Shown here in pieces: positions 44,043 through 53,847 of a DNA stretch of 54,299 nt. The DNA is taken from NCBI RefSeq assembly GCF_000971115.1, contig NZ_BBLV01000010.1, positions 95,353-149,651 of the forward strand, read 5' to 3'. The translations under genes were made by a program, and so were the position numbers. The stretch comes from Demequina gelatinilytica. Lineage in GTDB: Bacteria > Actinomycetota > Actinomycetes > Actinomycetales > Demequinaceae. The notes under the pieces are model-generated. The model was not told the origin of the DNA. It was given only the letters and a program-made list of their open reading frames with translations, and made no database searches. Numbering within the stretch: position 1 is the stretch's first letter; every line of letters starts with the position of its first letter.

Positions 44043-45461
44043 TCAACGCCGCACGGCGGCCCAGCACGCGAGGATCGCGGCGGCGCTTACCCGGACGTCG
44101 TCGCTCGTGGTCGCCTGGTCGGAGACGGACAGGCGCATCGCGCGGGTGCCCTTCCAGGTGGAGGCGCCCGCCCACATGGTCCCGTCGCGCTGGACCGCCG
44201 CGATCACGGCATCCGTGGTCGCCGCATCGCCGAACGACACGAGGACCTGGTTGAGCGCGACGGGCGCGAGCACGGTGGCGCCGCCCGCGGTCAGCAGCTC
44301 CGCGAACAGGCGCGCATGCGCGCACGTGCGCTCGATGAGCGCGGCGACCCCGTCGCGACCGTTCGCCGCGAGCATCGCCCACGTCTCGATGCCACGCGCC
44401 CGCTGCGACATCTGGAGGCCCAGCTGCATGAGCGGGCGTGCGTCGGAGCTCGCGACATAGGCGGCGTTCATGGCCGTCGCGCGCTCGAGCGCCTCCCTGT
44501 CGCGCACGATCGCGAGCCCCGAGTCGTACGGCACGTTGAGCCACTTGTGGGCATCCGTGCCCCATGAGTCCGCGAGCTCCACGCCTGCGACCTGGTGACG
44601 CAGGGCGGGGGAGGCGGCGGCCCAGAGCCCGAAGGCGCCGTCGACGTGGACCCAGCCTCCGCGCTCGCGCACGCCGGGGATGATCGCGGCGAACGGATCC
44701 GAGGCGCCCGTGTTGACGTTGCCCGCCTGCAGCAGCACCAAGGTGAGGGCATCCGTGTCGGTGGGGAAGGCGTCGGCGCGGACGGCGCCCCGCTCGTCGG
44801 TAGGGACGGTCTCGATGCGCCCGACGCCCAGGCCCGCGAGACGCACGGCCTTGAGCATCGAGACATGCGCCTCCTCGCCGACGACCACGCGGATCGCGGG
44901 GGCGCCGAACAGGCCGTGCTCATGCACGTCCCAACCCGCGCGTGCCAGGAGCGTGTCCCGCGCTGCGAGGATCCCGGTGAGGTTCGCGAGGGTGGCGCCA
45001 GGCGTGAAGGTGGCCGTGGCATCGTGAGGAAGGCCCAGGAGGTCCATCACCCAGCCGGCCGCGACCTCGTCGAGCACCGAGGCGACGGGCGAGCCCACCG
45101 GTAGCGAGGGGTTCTGATCCCACTGGCCCGCGAGCAGCGCGGCCGCGCCCGCGGCGTTGTCGACGCCGCCGTTGACGAAGCCGAAGAACCGTCCCTGCGC
45201 CTGCGTGACGGTCGCGGGCGAGCCGAAGGTGTCGAGCTCGGCCAGCACCTCGCGGGCGTCGATGCGCCCGTCCTGGAGCGGGCGGCGGAACACGTCGAGC
45301 GCCGCGATCGCATCGGGGCCGGGGGAGACGGGACGATGCGGCGCGTTGGCCACATAGGAGCCCGCACGGCGTGCGGCCTCCGAGATGAGGCCGATGCGCT
45401 CGCGGGCGAGCGCGAGCGACGTCGGGCTGGTGAGGGCCGGGGTCAGGTCGATGAGGCTCAT
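44043..45461 (-). CDS. PLP-dependent group II amino-acid decarboxylase
   Basis: It probably decarboxylates an amino acid (aromatic, glutamate or 2,4-diaminobutyrate type); the substrate is not clear. The 472-residue product has GGVDNAAGAAAL, TFTPGATLANLTGILAAR, the PLP-ring Asp/Ala segment HVDGAFGLWAAAS and the PLP lysine in WGTDAHKWLNVPYDSG, all typical of the group II fold. The ATG at 45461 starts MSLIDLTPAL; the open frame continues upstream into the control region. It is divergent from a MocR regulator with operator-like repeats between, so the regulator probably controls it in response to PLP or the substrate. Confidence 0.88.
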   Translation of the reverse strand: MSLIDLTPALTSPTSLALARERIGLISEAARRAGSYVANAPHRPVSPGPDAIAALDVFRRPLQDGRIDAREVLAELDTFGSPATVTQAQGRFFGFVNGGVDNAAGAAALLAGQWDQNPSLPVGSPVASVLDEVAAGWVMDLLGLPHDATATFTPGATLANLTGILAARDTLLARAGWDVHEHGLFGAPAIRVVVGEEAHVSMLKAVRLAGLGVGRIETVPTDERGAVRADAFPTDTDALTLVLLQAGNVNTGASDPFAAIIPGVRERGGWVHVDGAFGLWAAASPALRHQVAGVELADSWGTDAHKWLNVPYDSGLAIVRDREALERATAMNAAYVASSDARPLMQLGLQMSQRARGIETWAMLAANGRDGVAALIERTCAHARLFAELLTAGGATVLAPVALNQVLVSFGDAATTDAVIAAVQRDGTMWAGASTWKGTRAMRLSVSDQATTSDDVRVSAAAILACWAAVRR

Positions 45462-45480
45462 GCAGGACAGCCTGCGGCGA

Positions 45481-45539
45481 CTGGCACCGTGAGGAAAGCG
45501 CCGCATCGGCTCCATCTGGCACTTGTGCAAGGGTGCCAG
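45481..45539. promoter_or_regulatory. MocR operator candidate
   Basis: CTGGCAC occurs at 45481-45487 and 45516-45522 and its complement GTGCCAG at 45533-45539, giving a direct repeat and an inverted pair 10 nt apart. GGCTCCAT repeats at 45508 and 45553. MocR proteins bind mixed direct and inverted repeats. The palindrome overlaps the regulator's -35 box. Confidence 0.55.
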
Positions 45540-45552
45540 GAGGCGGTGAGAT
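45523..45552 (+). promoter_or_regulatory. Promoter of the MocR gene
   Basis: TTGTGC (45523-45528), an 18-bp spacer and TGAGAT (45547-45552) end 6 nt before the ATG at 45559, so the message is leaderless. Confidence 0.45.
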
Positions 45553-45558
45553 GGCTCC

Positions 45559-46959
45559 ATGCGCACCACGGCCGACCAGCTCGCAGGCGTGCTCGACCAC
45601 TGGAAGTCGGGCACGGGACCCCTCTATCAGCAGCTTGCCGACGCGATCGTCGCGCTCGGGGAGTCCGGCACGCTCGAGCACGGTGCGCGCATGCCGTCCG
45701 AGCGGGCCCTCGCGACGCGCCTCCACCTGTCGCGCAACACCGTGACCGCCGCGTATCAGCGCCTGCGCGACCAGGGATGGCTCGAGGCGTCGCCGGGCGC
45801 GGCGCCTCGGCTCGGGACACGGTCGCGCGGCGTGTCGGCGCTGACGGCCCAGGACAGGTTCTCGCGGATCCTGGTGGGCCAGGAGCCGCCGCTGGTCGCC
45901 CTCAACACCGCGTCGCCGCCGCCGGCGCCCGCGGTGTCGGAGGCCCTCGCGAACCCCGAGGTGCTGCTCGAGGGGCGCGCGGCGCTGGGCAACGGCTACG
46001 CCGCGCTCGGCGACCGCGACCTGGTGCTCGCCGTCACGGACCACCTGCGCGCGCAGGGCATCCCCGCGCGCGCCGACGAGATCGTCATCACGTCGGGCGC
46101 GCAGCAGGCGCTCTGGCTCGCGGTGACCACGCTGGCCTCGCCGTCGCGACCGGTCGCCCTCGAGGCGATCACGTACCCCGGGATCTTCGACGCCATCGCC
46201 GCCGCCGGGTCGCGGCCCTTCGCGCTGCCCATGACCGATGAAGGCCTCGACGTCGACGGCGCGGCCAAGCTGCTGCGCGCTGCGGAGCCCGACCTCGCCT
46301 ACCTCACCACGTTCAACAACCCGACCGGCACCGCGCTCGCGGAGGGGGACGCCGTGCGGCTCCTGGCCGCAGCCGCATCGTCCGGCACCACGGTGATCGA
46401 CGACCGCACGCTCGGCGAGCTCGCGCTCTCGGGGACGATGCCGCGGCCGCTCGCATCGCTCGGCACGGGGGCGTCGGTGGTGACCGTGGGCGGGATGTCG
46501 AAGGTGTTCTGGGGCGGTCTGCGCATCGGCTGGCTGCACACCAACGCGACGCTCGCGGCGCACCTGCGGCACCGGCGCGCGGCGATGGACCTGGGCAGCC
46601 CTGCGTTGTTCCAGCGCATCGGAGCGCGGCTGCTCCGGGAGAGCTTCGAGGAGACGCTCGCGTGGCGCCTGGACGCGTTGCGCGAGTCCCTCGCGGCGGT
46701 GCGCGAGGCGATCGCCGAGGCGGGCCTCGACTGGGAGGCGGTCGAGCCCGTGGGCGGGCCGAGCCTCTGGGTGCGCATGCCCGGCCAGTCTGCCGAGCGT
46801 TTCGCCGAGCGTGCCGAGCGCGCGGGCGTGCCCGTGGTGGCCGGTGCCGCGTTCTCCGTGGTGCCCGGCGCGGGAGCGGACCGCTTCCGGCTGCCGTTCT
46901 ACCTGTCGCCCGAGGAGATGCGGCTGGGGATCAAGACGCTCGCCGAGCGCGCCGCGTAG
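45559..46959 (+). CDS. MocR-family regulator (GntR HTH fused to aminotransferase fold)
   Basis: The 466-residue protein joins a GntR winged helix (about 15-90, PLYQQLADAIVALG and MPSERALATRLHLSRNTVTAAYQRL) to a class I aminotransferase-like domain with the Asn-Pro pair in TFNNPTGTAL and the PLP lysine in VGGMSKVFWGGLRIGW. MocR proteins such as GabR and PdxR sense PLP aldimines of amino compounds. With a decarboxylase gene on the other strand, the effector is likely that enzyme's substrate or product (inference). PdxR is less likely because no pdx genes are near. Confidence 0.9.
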   Translation: MRTTADQLAGVLDHWKSGTGPLYQQLADAIVALGESGTLEHGARMPSERALATRLHLSRNTVTAAYQRLRDQGWLEASPGAAPRLGTRSRGVSALTAQDRFSRILVGQEPPLVALNTASPPPAPAVSEALANPEVLLEGRAALGNGYAALGDRDLVLAVTDHLRAQGIPARADEIVITSGAQQALWLAVTTLASPSRPVALEAITYPGIFDAIAAAGSRPFALPMTDEGLDVDGAAKLLRAAEPDLAYLTTFNNPTGTALAEGDAVRLLAAAASSGTTVIDDRTLGELALSGTMPRPLASLGTGASVVTVGGMSKVFWGGLRIGWLHTNATLAAHLRHRRAAMDLGSPALFQRIGARLLRESFEETLAWRLDALRESLAAVREAIAEAGLDWEAVEPVGGPSLWVRMPGQSAERFAERAERAGVPVVAGAAFSVVPGAGADRFRLPFYLSPEEMRLGIKTLAERAA

Positions 46960-46965
46960 GGCGTC

Positions 46966-47952
46966 TCAGCGGACCGCCGCGCCCGCGAGCGTGACCGAGC
47001 GGATCCGCGCGGCCGGGTCGAGCGAGGGGTGGACCGTGATGAGCTCGTCGGCGCGTGCCTCCGCGGCGAAGGCCTCGAGGCCCGCGCGCACCTCGGCCGG
47101 CGTGCCCACGGCGGCCTTCGACATCATCTGCGCGATGCCCTGGCCCTGCGGGGTGGTGAGGAACGCCTCGATCTCCTCGTCCGTGTAGGTGCGCGCCGCA
47201 GGCCCGCGCGCGATGAGCGCGCGCACGCGCTGGCGACGGGCGTCTGCGAGCTCGGCCCGGGCATCGTCCCCGTCCTCGGCCGCGACCACGTTGACGCCGG
47301 CGATCACGTACGGCTCGGGGTGCCGTTCCGAGGGCTGGTAGGTGCCGCGGTAGAGCGCGACGGCCTGCTCGAGCGCCTGCGGGGCGAAGTGCGAGGCGAA
47401 GGCGTAGGGTAGGCCCAGCTGCGCCGCGAGCTGCGCGCCGAACAGCGATGAGCCGAGCACGTACAGCGGCACGTTCGTCCCGGCCCCGGGGGTGGCGCGG
47501 ATGCCGTCGAGCCGCGCCTCGCCCGCGAGCAGGTCCTGGAGCTCGCGGACGTCCTCGGGGAAGCGGTCGGAAGCGTCGGGAGTGCGGCGCAGCGCGGCGT
47601 AGACCTCGCCGGCGCCGCCCGGTGCGCGGCCCAGCCCCAGGTCGATGCGTCCCGGGTGGAGCTCCGCGAGGGTGCCGAACTGCTCCGCGACCACCAGCGG
47701 CGAGTGGTGGGGGAGCATGACGCCGCCGGCGCCCAGGCGGATGGTCGACGTGTGGGCGGCGACGTGGGCGATGACCACCGCCGGGGCCGATGAGGCGATG
47801 GTGGGCATCGCGTGGTGCTCGGCGTACCAGACGCGTCGGTAGCCCGCCGTCTCCGCCGTGCGGGCCAGCTCGACCGAGTGCGCGAGGCTCTCCGCGGCGG
47901 TGCCGCCGGGACGGATGAAGGCGAGATCGAGCAGGGACAGGGCGAGGGGCAT
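46966..47952 (-). CDS. Luciferase-like flavin monooxygenase (LLM class, MsnO8-like)
   Basis: The 328-residue product is a TIM-barrel oxidoreductase that uses FMNH2 or F420. It begins MPLALSLLDLAFIRPGGTAAES and contains WYAEHHAMPTIASSAPAVV, LGAGGVMLPHHSPL, EQFGTLAELHPGRIDLGLGRAPGG and VLGSSLFGAQLAAQLGLPYAFASHF, which are typical of the bacterial-luciferase-like group. The substrate is unknown. The ATG at 47952 has an AAGGAAG ribosome site; the open frame extends further upstream into palindromic repeat B, which is not coding. It ends six bases from the MocR gene. Confidence 0.92.
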   Translation of the reverse strand: MPLALSLLDLAFIRPGGTAAESLAHSVELARTAETAGYRRVWYAEHHAMPTIASSAPAVVIAHVAAHTSTIRLGAGGVMLPHHSPLVVAEQFGTLAELHPGRIDLGLGRAPGGAGEVYAALRRTPDASDRFPEDVRELQDLLAGEARLDGIRATPGAGTNVPLYVLGSSLFGAQLAAQLGLPYAFASHFAPQALEQAVALYRGTYQPSERHPEPYVIAGVNVVAAEDGDDARAELADARRQRVRALIARGPAARTYTDEEIEAFLTTPQGQGIAQMMSKAAVGTPAEVRAGLEAFAAEARADELITVHPSLDPAARIRSVTLAGAAVR

Positions 47953-48026
47953 GGCTTCCTTCGGGTGGTGAGGCGGGGGCCGGAGGCTGAACACCGGGAG
48001 ATGGAACCCTATGCCCGCGTACGCGG

Positions 48027-48112
48027 CGCATCGTCCCGCTGACACATGGGTGCCCGCACAGCAGCACGTGCGGGCACCCATGTGTCAGCGGGACGCGGCG
48101 GAGCCAGGGACG
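48027..48112. repeat. 86-bp direct repeat with palindrome, copy B
   Basis: The unit starts with the motif complement CGCATCGTCC, continues into a perfect 28-bp stem (48032-48059 with 48068-48095, loop AGCAGCAC) and ends with GCGGCGGAGCCAGGGACG. It matches copy C at 49740-49825 at 76 of 86 positions; eight of the ten differences are the loop, which is inverted. A forward GGACGATGCG copy overlaps the right end (48108-48117), so this palindrome sits between inverted motif copies. Confidence 0.9.
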
Positions 48113-48127
48113 ATGCGCGGTGCCCGG

Positions 48128-48133
48128 TAGGTT
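48128..48133 (+). promoter_or_regulatory. -10 box of the DUF3800 gene
   Basis: TAGGTT lies 30 nt before the ATG at 48164; a GGGGGGA ribosome site is at about 48155-48161. Confidence 0.4.
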
Positions 48134-48163
48134 GCCCACGTCACGTCAGGACCCGGGGGGACC

Positions 48164-49021
48164 ATGCTGCTGTTCTATGTCGACGAGTCCGGCGGTACCT
48201 CGATGAACGTCGGGGTGGCGGCTGACGGGCGCACGCCGGTGCGCGATCTGTTCGCACTGGCAGCGGTGGGGATCCATGACTCCTCGCGTGAGCCCCTCGC
48301 CGAGGAGATCGTGCGGCTGAAGGAGCGCAACTTCGGCGCTGAAGCGCTCGGGTCCGACTGGGGTGCGACCGAGATCAAGGCGCGCCACCTGTGGCTTGCG
48401 AGCCGTCGGGCTCACGGGGAGCAGGTCGCGGGGGCGCCAGCCGGGTACGCCGGCGTCGCCGACAAGAAGCACCTCAACGATCTGCTCCGTGATCTGGGCC
48501 AGTTGTTCGCCAAGTTTCGGCCCCTGGTCTTCAGCGTCGTGGTCGACAAGCGCGCGCTCGCGGCCGTGGACCCGACGCTGAATCCGCTCGGCGTCGCGTA
48601 TGCACGACTCTACGAGCGGGTTGCGCAGACGCTCGGCAGCGTGAACCGCGGCGAAGGCGCGATCTTCGTGGCGGACCGCCAGGACGAGCACGAGGCGTAC
48701 TTCAACTCGGGCGCGATGCACGAGGTCCGACAGGGACTGGCATCGAAGGGAGCCAACCGCCCGAACTTCAACCTCGTCGTCGACAAGCCCGTCTGGATCG
48801 ATCCCACCCTGAGCACATGGGATCGGGAGCTCATCCAACTGGCGGACCTCGTAGCGTTCGCGACGCGTGCCTGGTACGGCGCCGGGCAGCCGCCAACCGA
48901 CCGACACCTGCTGTGGGACAAGATCGAGCCCTGCTTCGCCGCCCACTGGAACACCACCAAGGCCCAGGGCGGCGGCATCATCGTGTTCCCTGACCCAGGC
49001 AAGTACCCGCCGGTGCGATGA
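48164..49021 (+). CDS. DUF3800 protein
   Basis: The 285-residue product opens with LLFYVDESG (Asp7, Glu8), the start of the RNase-H-like DUF3800 fold, and has further acidic residues in VVVDK, FVADRQDEH and the C-terminal IQLADLVAFATRAWY segment typical of this family. DUF3800 proteins are often found on mobile or defence-linked DNA, but the function is not known. Codon use is less extreme than in the neighbours (TAT, GAA, TTT, GGT and GCT codons occur), which suggests transfer. It overlaps the VanZ-like gene by four bases (ATGA) and lies between two direct repeats. Confidence 0.88.
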   Translation: MLLFYVDESGGTSMNVGVAADGRTPVRDLFALAAVGIHDSSREPLAEEIVRLKERNFGAEALGSDWGATEIKARHLWLASRRAHGEQVAGAPAGYAGVADKKHLNDLLRDLGQLFAKFRPLVFSVVVDKRALAAVDPTLNPLGVAYARLYERVAQTLGSVNRGEGAIFVADRQDEHEAYFNSGAMHEVRQGLASKGANRPNFNLVVDKPVWIDPTLSTWDRELIQLADLVAFATRAWYGAGQPPTDRHLLWDKIEPCFAAHWNTTKAQGGGIIVFPDPGKYPPVR

Positions 49022-49566
49022 GCGAGATCCTGCGCACCGTCCCGCTGCCGCTCGTCGCGCTCGCGGTCATCGCCGGCGCGGTCGCCTCCCTCGCGGTGGC
49101 CGTCCTCGTGCGGCACCGCAGGCTCGACCGTGCCGGCGCGGCGCGGGTCCTGCTCGCAGCGGCGCTGCTGGTGATCGCGGCCGTCACGCTGCTGCGGCCG
49201 GCGGGCATGTGGGCAGGAGTCAACCTGGTGCCGCTGCGATCGATCTCGGCGCTGTGGACGGACTCGAACCTGCTGCCGGGTCCGCGCTGGCAGATCTATG
49301 GCAACGCGCTCATGCTCGTCCCGGTCGGCTTCCTCGGCGCGCTCGCGGTGCGGAGGACCTCGTTCATCGCTGGGCTGGCATGGGCGACGGCAACGGCGCT
49401 TGTGGTCGAGACCGTACAGCTTGTGTTCGTGCTCGGCTCTGTCGATATCGACGACGTGCTGCTCGCGGCGCTGGGCGGCGCTGTCGGCGCCGGCCTTGCG
49501 GTCGCCCTGGCACGTGCTGTGGCTCGGCTGAGTCGCACGCCTCAGGGCGTGCGCGTGACCGGGTAG
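49018..49566 (+). CDS. VanZ-like membrane protein
   Basis: The 182-residue product has five helices and the VanZ-type pattern: VNLVPLRSI, then NALMLVPVGFLGALAV, ATALVVETVQLVFVLGSVDIDDVLLAALGGAVGAGL split across helices four and five. VanZ proteins give low-level teicoplanin resistance in enterococci; here the role is unknown. It is coupled to the DUF3800 gene by an ATGA overlap and its 3' end overlaps the convergent small membrane gene by 25 bp. Confidence 0.85.
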   Translation: MSEILRTVPLPLVALAVIAGAVASLAVAVLVRHRRLDRAGAARVLLAAALLVIAAVTLLRPAGMWAGVNLVPLRSISALWTDSNLLPGPRWQIYGNALMLVPVGFLGALAVRRTSFIAGLAWATATALVVETVQLVFVLGSVDIDDVLLAALGGAVGAGLAVALARAVARLSRTPQGVRVTG

Positions 49567-49736
49567 GTCATCCCGACGAGCGCCATGAGCGGAGACGCAA
49601 GCCCGCTCTCGCAGTAGCTCGTGCCCGGGTCCTCCGAGTCGACGCACCTGCCGACCGTGAAGATCGGCGCGAACACGAAGGCGAGCACCAGGACCCACAG
49701 GACCCACCGCGCCGCATGGCGCCCGCTCTCGCTCAC
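49542..49736 (-). CDS. Small single-span membrane protein
   Basis: The 64-residue product begins VSESGRHAARW and has one strong helix (about 12-30, VLWVLVLAFVFAPIFTV), then two cysteines (GRCVD and SYCESG) in what should be an outer tail. The GTG at 49736 avoids the palindromic repeat; the frame stays open to 49862 and an ATG inside the repeat is the alternative start. No family is recognised. It lies inside the island between repeats B and C. Confidence 0.55.
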   Translation of the reverse strand: MSESGRHAARWVLWVLVLAFVFAPIFTVGRCVDSEDPGTSYCESGLASPLMALVGMTYPVTRTP

Positions 49737-49739
49737 CGC

Positions 49740-49825
49740 CGCATCGTCCCGCTGACACATGGGTGCCCGCACGTGCTGCTGTGCGGGCACCCATGTGTCA
49801 GCGTGGCGCGGCGGAGCCAGGGACG
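49740..49825. repeat. 86-bp direct repeat with palindrome, copy C
   Basis: It begins with CGCATCGTCC and has a perfect 23-bp stem (49750-49772 with 49781-49803) and the loop GTGCTGCT, the exact reverse complement of copy B's loop. The right flank GCGGCGGAGCCAGGGACG is in the same orientation as in copy B. The two copies start 1,713 bp apart. Confidence 0.9.
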
Positions 49826-49842
49826 GCCCTCCCCGGACATGA

Positions 49843-49885
49843 CGAAGGGCGGGCCGCCGCACCGATCGCGACGTCCCGCCCTTCG
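49843..49885. terminator. Terminator of the aminopeptidase gene
   Basis: CGAAGGGCGGG (49843-49853) pairs with 49875-49885 over 11 bp around a 21-nt loop, 29 bp beyond the stop at 49914 on the minus strand. Confidence 0.65.
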
Positions 49886-49913
49886 AGCGTGAGGGAGCCT
49901 AGCGCTCTCAGCG

Positions 49914-51278
<1,365 letters not shown>

Positions 51279-51404
51279 GTCGCCATGGTCCCACGCGGTC
51301 CGGTGTGGACGATGCGCCGGGGGTCCCTGCGGGTCGGGGGCGTCGGCCGTGTGAGTTTGCGCACATCGTGCCGTTCCCGCCCCGATCCTGGCCCGCACCG
51401 GCCA

Positions 51405-51410
51405 TAACCT
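51405..51410 (+). promoter_or_regulatory. -10 box of the surface-protein gene
   Basis: TAACCT gives a leader of about 26 nt before the GTG at 51443, with a GAAGG ribosome site. Confidence 0.35.
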
Positions 51411-51442
51411 TGATCTCTCCCACCTCGACGGAAGGCCCACAC

Positions 51443-52933
51443 GTGCGCGCACGCCTGCTCTCCGCGGTCGCGGCGCTGGTCACCGTGATGGCCGTGCTCG
51501 TGGCCCCGGCCGGGGCGACGGACGAGCCGACCCGCCTCGAGTCGGCGCAGGCCCTCGCGGACGATGCGGCGGCTGCCGCGGTGGCCGCCGAGGCCGCCTT
51601 CACGGAGGGTGACCTCGACGAGGCGCTCGTTCAGGCCGAGGCCGTCGACGGCGCCGACGCGGCGCTCGAGACGCTGCTGACGGCGGCGCAGGCGGCGGCC
51701 GACATCGCTTCCGACACGGTGGCCGCGGCCGAGGCCGAGGCGGCGGCCACCGCGGGGGCGCCCGAGGCGTACGACGCACAGGTGGACGTGGTCGCGCTGG
51801 CGCAGGCGACGCTCGACGAGGCGGACGCGGCCGCCGCAGCGCTGCGCGCGGAGATCACGCTGCTGACGGACCAGCTCGCCTTCACCGAGCCCGGGCCCGA
51901 CCGGGACGACATGGCCGCACGGCTCACGGAGGCCGAGACCGAGCTCGCGGAGGCCGAGCCCGCCGCGGCCGCCGCGCTCGAGTCGTGGCAGGCGGTGGCG
52001 GATGCGCTCATGGCGCTCGAGGCGGAGGTCGCCGCGCATGCCCTCGCCGTCGCGACCGCGGAGGCGGCGCGCGTCGAGCTCGACGCCGCGCTCGCTGACC
52101 TTGCTGCCGTCGCACCGCTGCACGAGGCGGCGCATGAGCTCGCGGTCACGATGGCGCAGAGGCGCCTCGAGATCGCGGAGGTGCGCGCGTTCCTCGACAC
52201 CGCGGGGTGGTCGGTGACGCCGTTCGAGGACCCGATCCACGCGGGCGACACCGTGACCCTTGTGCTCGCGATGCTCAACACCGCGGCGCTGCCGCTGCGG
52301 GATCCCCAGGTGACGGTGCTCGCCCCCGAGGGGATCGCGCCCTCATGCGACGTCCTCGACGGCGGCGTGGACGCGGGCGCGACCGTGACGTGCGCCGTGG
52401 ACTACGCCGTGACCGAGGCGGATGCCGTGGCCGGCGCGGTGGACCTCACGATCGCGCTCACGGGCGTGCTGCCGCTCGGCGCAGACGCGTCGGAGCCCGA
52501 GGGGGCGCGCATGGGCACCCGCGTCGCCGTGACCCAGACCTTCACGCTCACGGTCACCGCGGCGCCGGAGCCCGAAGCTGTCGATCCCGATCCTGGAACC
52601 GTCGCGCCGGAGCCGTCGGAGAAGCCGGTTCCCGAGGCGCCGGCCCCTGCGGCCACCACGAAGCCCGAGCCGAGCCAGGCGCCCGAGGAGCCGGACCCCT
52701 TCGAGCATCGTGCCGCCGTCGAGGAGATAGCGCGCCTTGCGACCGAGGCCACCCCCGCGGCGGCCCCGGCGGAGCAGCCGGCGGTGGTGCAGGTCGCTGC
52801 CGAGGTGGTCGAGCCGGCGGCTGCGGCAGCCGAGGCGCCCGCGTCCTCGGGCGACGGCCGGACGATGATCCCCGGCGCGCTCATCGCGGCGATCCTCGCC
52901 GCGATCTTCCTGGTCCGCAAGCTCGAGGTCTGA
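51443..52933 (+). CDS. Alanine-rich surface protein with coiled coil, Ig-like domain and C-terminal anchor
   Basis: The 496-residue product has a signal peptide (MRARLLSAVAALVTVMAVLV, cut near APAGA, residue 27), an Ala/Glu-rich helical region to about residue 250 that should form a coiled coil, a beta-rich domain (about 252-370, PIHAGDTVTLVLAMLN with two cysteines, DUF11-like), a Pro/Glu/Ala linker and a C-terminal helix (about 474-491) followed by RKLEV. There is no LPXTG, so it is held by the helix and not by sortase. The linker probably spans the cell wall. The start is a GTG. The role is unknown; a cell-wall or adhesion function is inferred. Confidence 0.8.
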   Translation: MRARLLSAVAALVTVMAVLVAPAGATDEPTRLESAQALADDAAAAAVAAEAAFTEGDLDEALVQAEAVDGADAALETLLTAAQAAADIASDTVAAAEAEAAATAGAPEAYDAQVDVVALAQATLDEADAAAAALRAEITLLTDQLAFTEPGPDRDDMAARLTEAETELAEAEPAAAAALESWQAVADALMALEAEVAAHALAVATAEAARVELDAALADLAAVAPLHEAAHELAVTMAQRRLEIAEVRAFLDTAGWSVTPFEDPIHAGDTVTLVLAMLNTAALPLRDPQVTVLAPEGIAPSCDVLDGGVDAGATVTCAVDYAVTEADAVAGAVDLTIALTGVLPLGADASEPEGARMGTRVAVTQTFTLTVTAAPEPEAVDPDPGTVAPEPSEKPVPEAPAPAATTKPEPSQAPEEPDPFEHRAAVEEIARLATEATPAAAPAEQPAVVQVAAEVVEPAAAAAEAPASSGDGRTMIPGALIAAILAAIFLVRKLEV

Positions 52934-52964
52934 CCGGTCCGGCGCAGGTGGTCGCGCCGATGCC

Positions 52965-52970
52965 TAGGCT
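52965..52970 (+). promoter_or_regulatory. -10 box of the PHP gene
   Basis: TAGGCT ends 6 nt before the GTG at 52977, which has no ribosome site: a leaderless message. Confidence 0.5.
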
Positions 52971-52976
52971 GAAGCC

Positions 52977-53801
52977 GTGCGCATCGACCTTCACACCCAC
53001 TCCAACGTCTCCGACGGCACCGGCACGCCCGCGCAGGTGATGCGCGACGCCGCCGCGGCCGGTCTGGACGTGGTCGCGCTCACGGACCACGACTCCGTGG
53101 ACGGCTGGGAGGAGGCCGCGGCGGAGGCCGCGCGGCTGGGTCTCAGGTTCGTGCCCGGCATCGAGGTGTCCGCGAAGGACCGCTGGGTCTCGATCCACAT
53201 GCTCGCGTACTGGCCCCGCCCGGACGATGCGGCGCTCGCGGAGATCCTCGCGCTCACCCGGGAGGCGCGCGTGGGCCGTGCGCAGAGCATGGTGGAGCGG
53301 ATCGCGGTCGAGTACCCGCTCGAGTGGGAGGACGTGGTGCGCCAGTCGGGCGAGGCCGCGACGGTGGGTCGGCCGCACATCGCCGACGCCCTGGTCGAGC
53401 GCGGCCACTTCGCCACGCGCGGCGAGGTGTTCGACGCCATCCTGCACAACCGCTCGCCCTTCTACGTCCACCATCACGCGCCCGACGTGCACGATGCCGT
53501 GCGCGCCATCCGGGCGGCCGGCGGGGTACCGGTCTTCGCGCATCCGGGCGCCCACGCGCGCGGACGCGTGGTGCCGGACGCGGTGATCGCGTCGCTTGCC
53601 GAGGCGGGCCTCGCGGGCCTCGAGGTGGACCACCGCGACCACGACGAGGAGGCGCGCGCGCGGCTCGCCGGGCTCGCCGCGAGGTACGGGCTTGTCCAGA
53701 CCGGGTCCTCGGACTACCACGGCACGGGGAAGCTCAACCTGCTGGGGGAGAACCTCACGACGGTGGAGGCGTTCGAGGCGCTGGAGGCTCAGCGCACCTG
53801 A
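52977..53801 (+). CDS. PHP-domain phosphoesterase
   Basis: The 274-residue product has the four PHP metal motifs: DLHTHSNVSDGT (about 3-14), LTDHDSVDG (about 38-46), VFAHPGAHARG and SSDYHGTGK. It matches the YciV/RnmA group, which act as 5'-3' exonucleases on RNA or on 3',5'-bisphosphonucleotides; which of these holds here is not certain. It starts with GTG at the predicted transcription start. The S4 protein gene follows 46 bp later with its own promoter. Confidence 0.9.
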   Translation: MRIDLHTHSNVSDGTGTPAQVMRDAAAAGLDVVALTDHDSVDGWEEAAAEAARLGLRFVPGIEVSAKDRWVSIHMLAYWPRPDDAALAEILALTREARVGRAQSMVERIAVEYPLEWEDVVRQSGEAATVGRPHIADALVERGHFATRGEVFDAILHNRSPFYVHHHAPDVHDAVRAIRAAGGVPVFAHPGAHARGRVVPDAVIASLAEAGLAGLEVDHRDHDEEARARLAGLAARYGLVQTGSSDYHGTGKLNLLGENLTTVEAFEALEAQRT

Positions 53802-53835
53802 GAGGCCCGACCGTCGCGCCGTGCCCGCCGGGATC

Positions 53836-53841
53836 TATCAT
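53836..53841 (+). promoter_or_regulatory. -10 box of the S4 gene
   Basis: TATCAT ends 6 nt before the ATG at 53848, implying a leaderless message. Confidence 0.45.
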
Positions 53842-53847
53842 GCGGTC

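Noticed and set aside
47953..48139. Upstream extensions of the luciferase-like gene through palindrome B
   Set aside because: The extension encodes the palindrome and has no family similarity; the ATG at 47952 has an AAGGAAG site.
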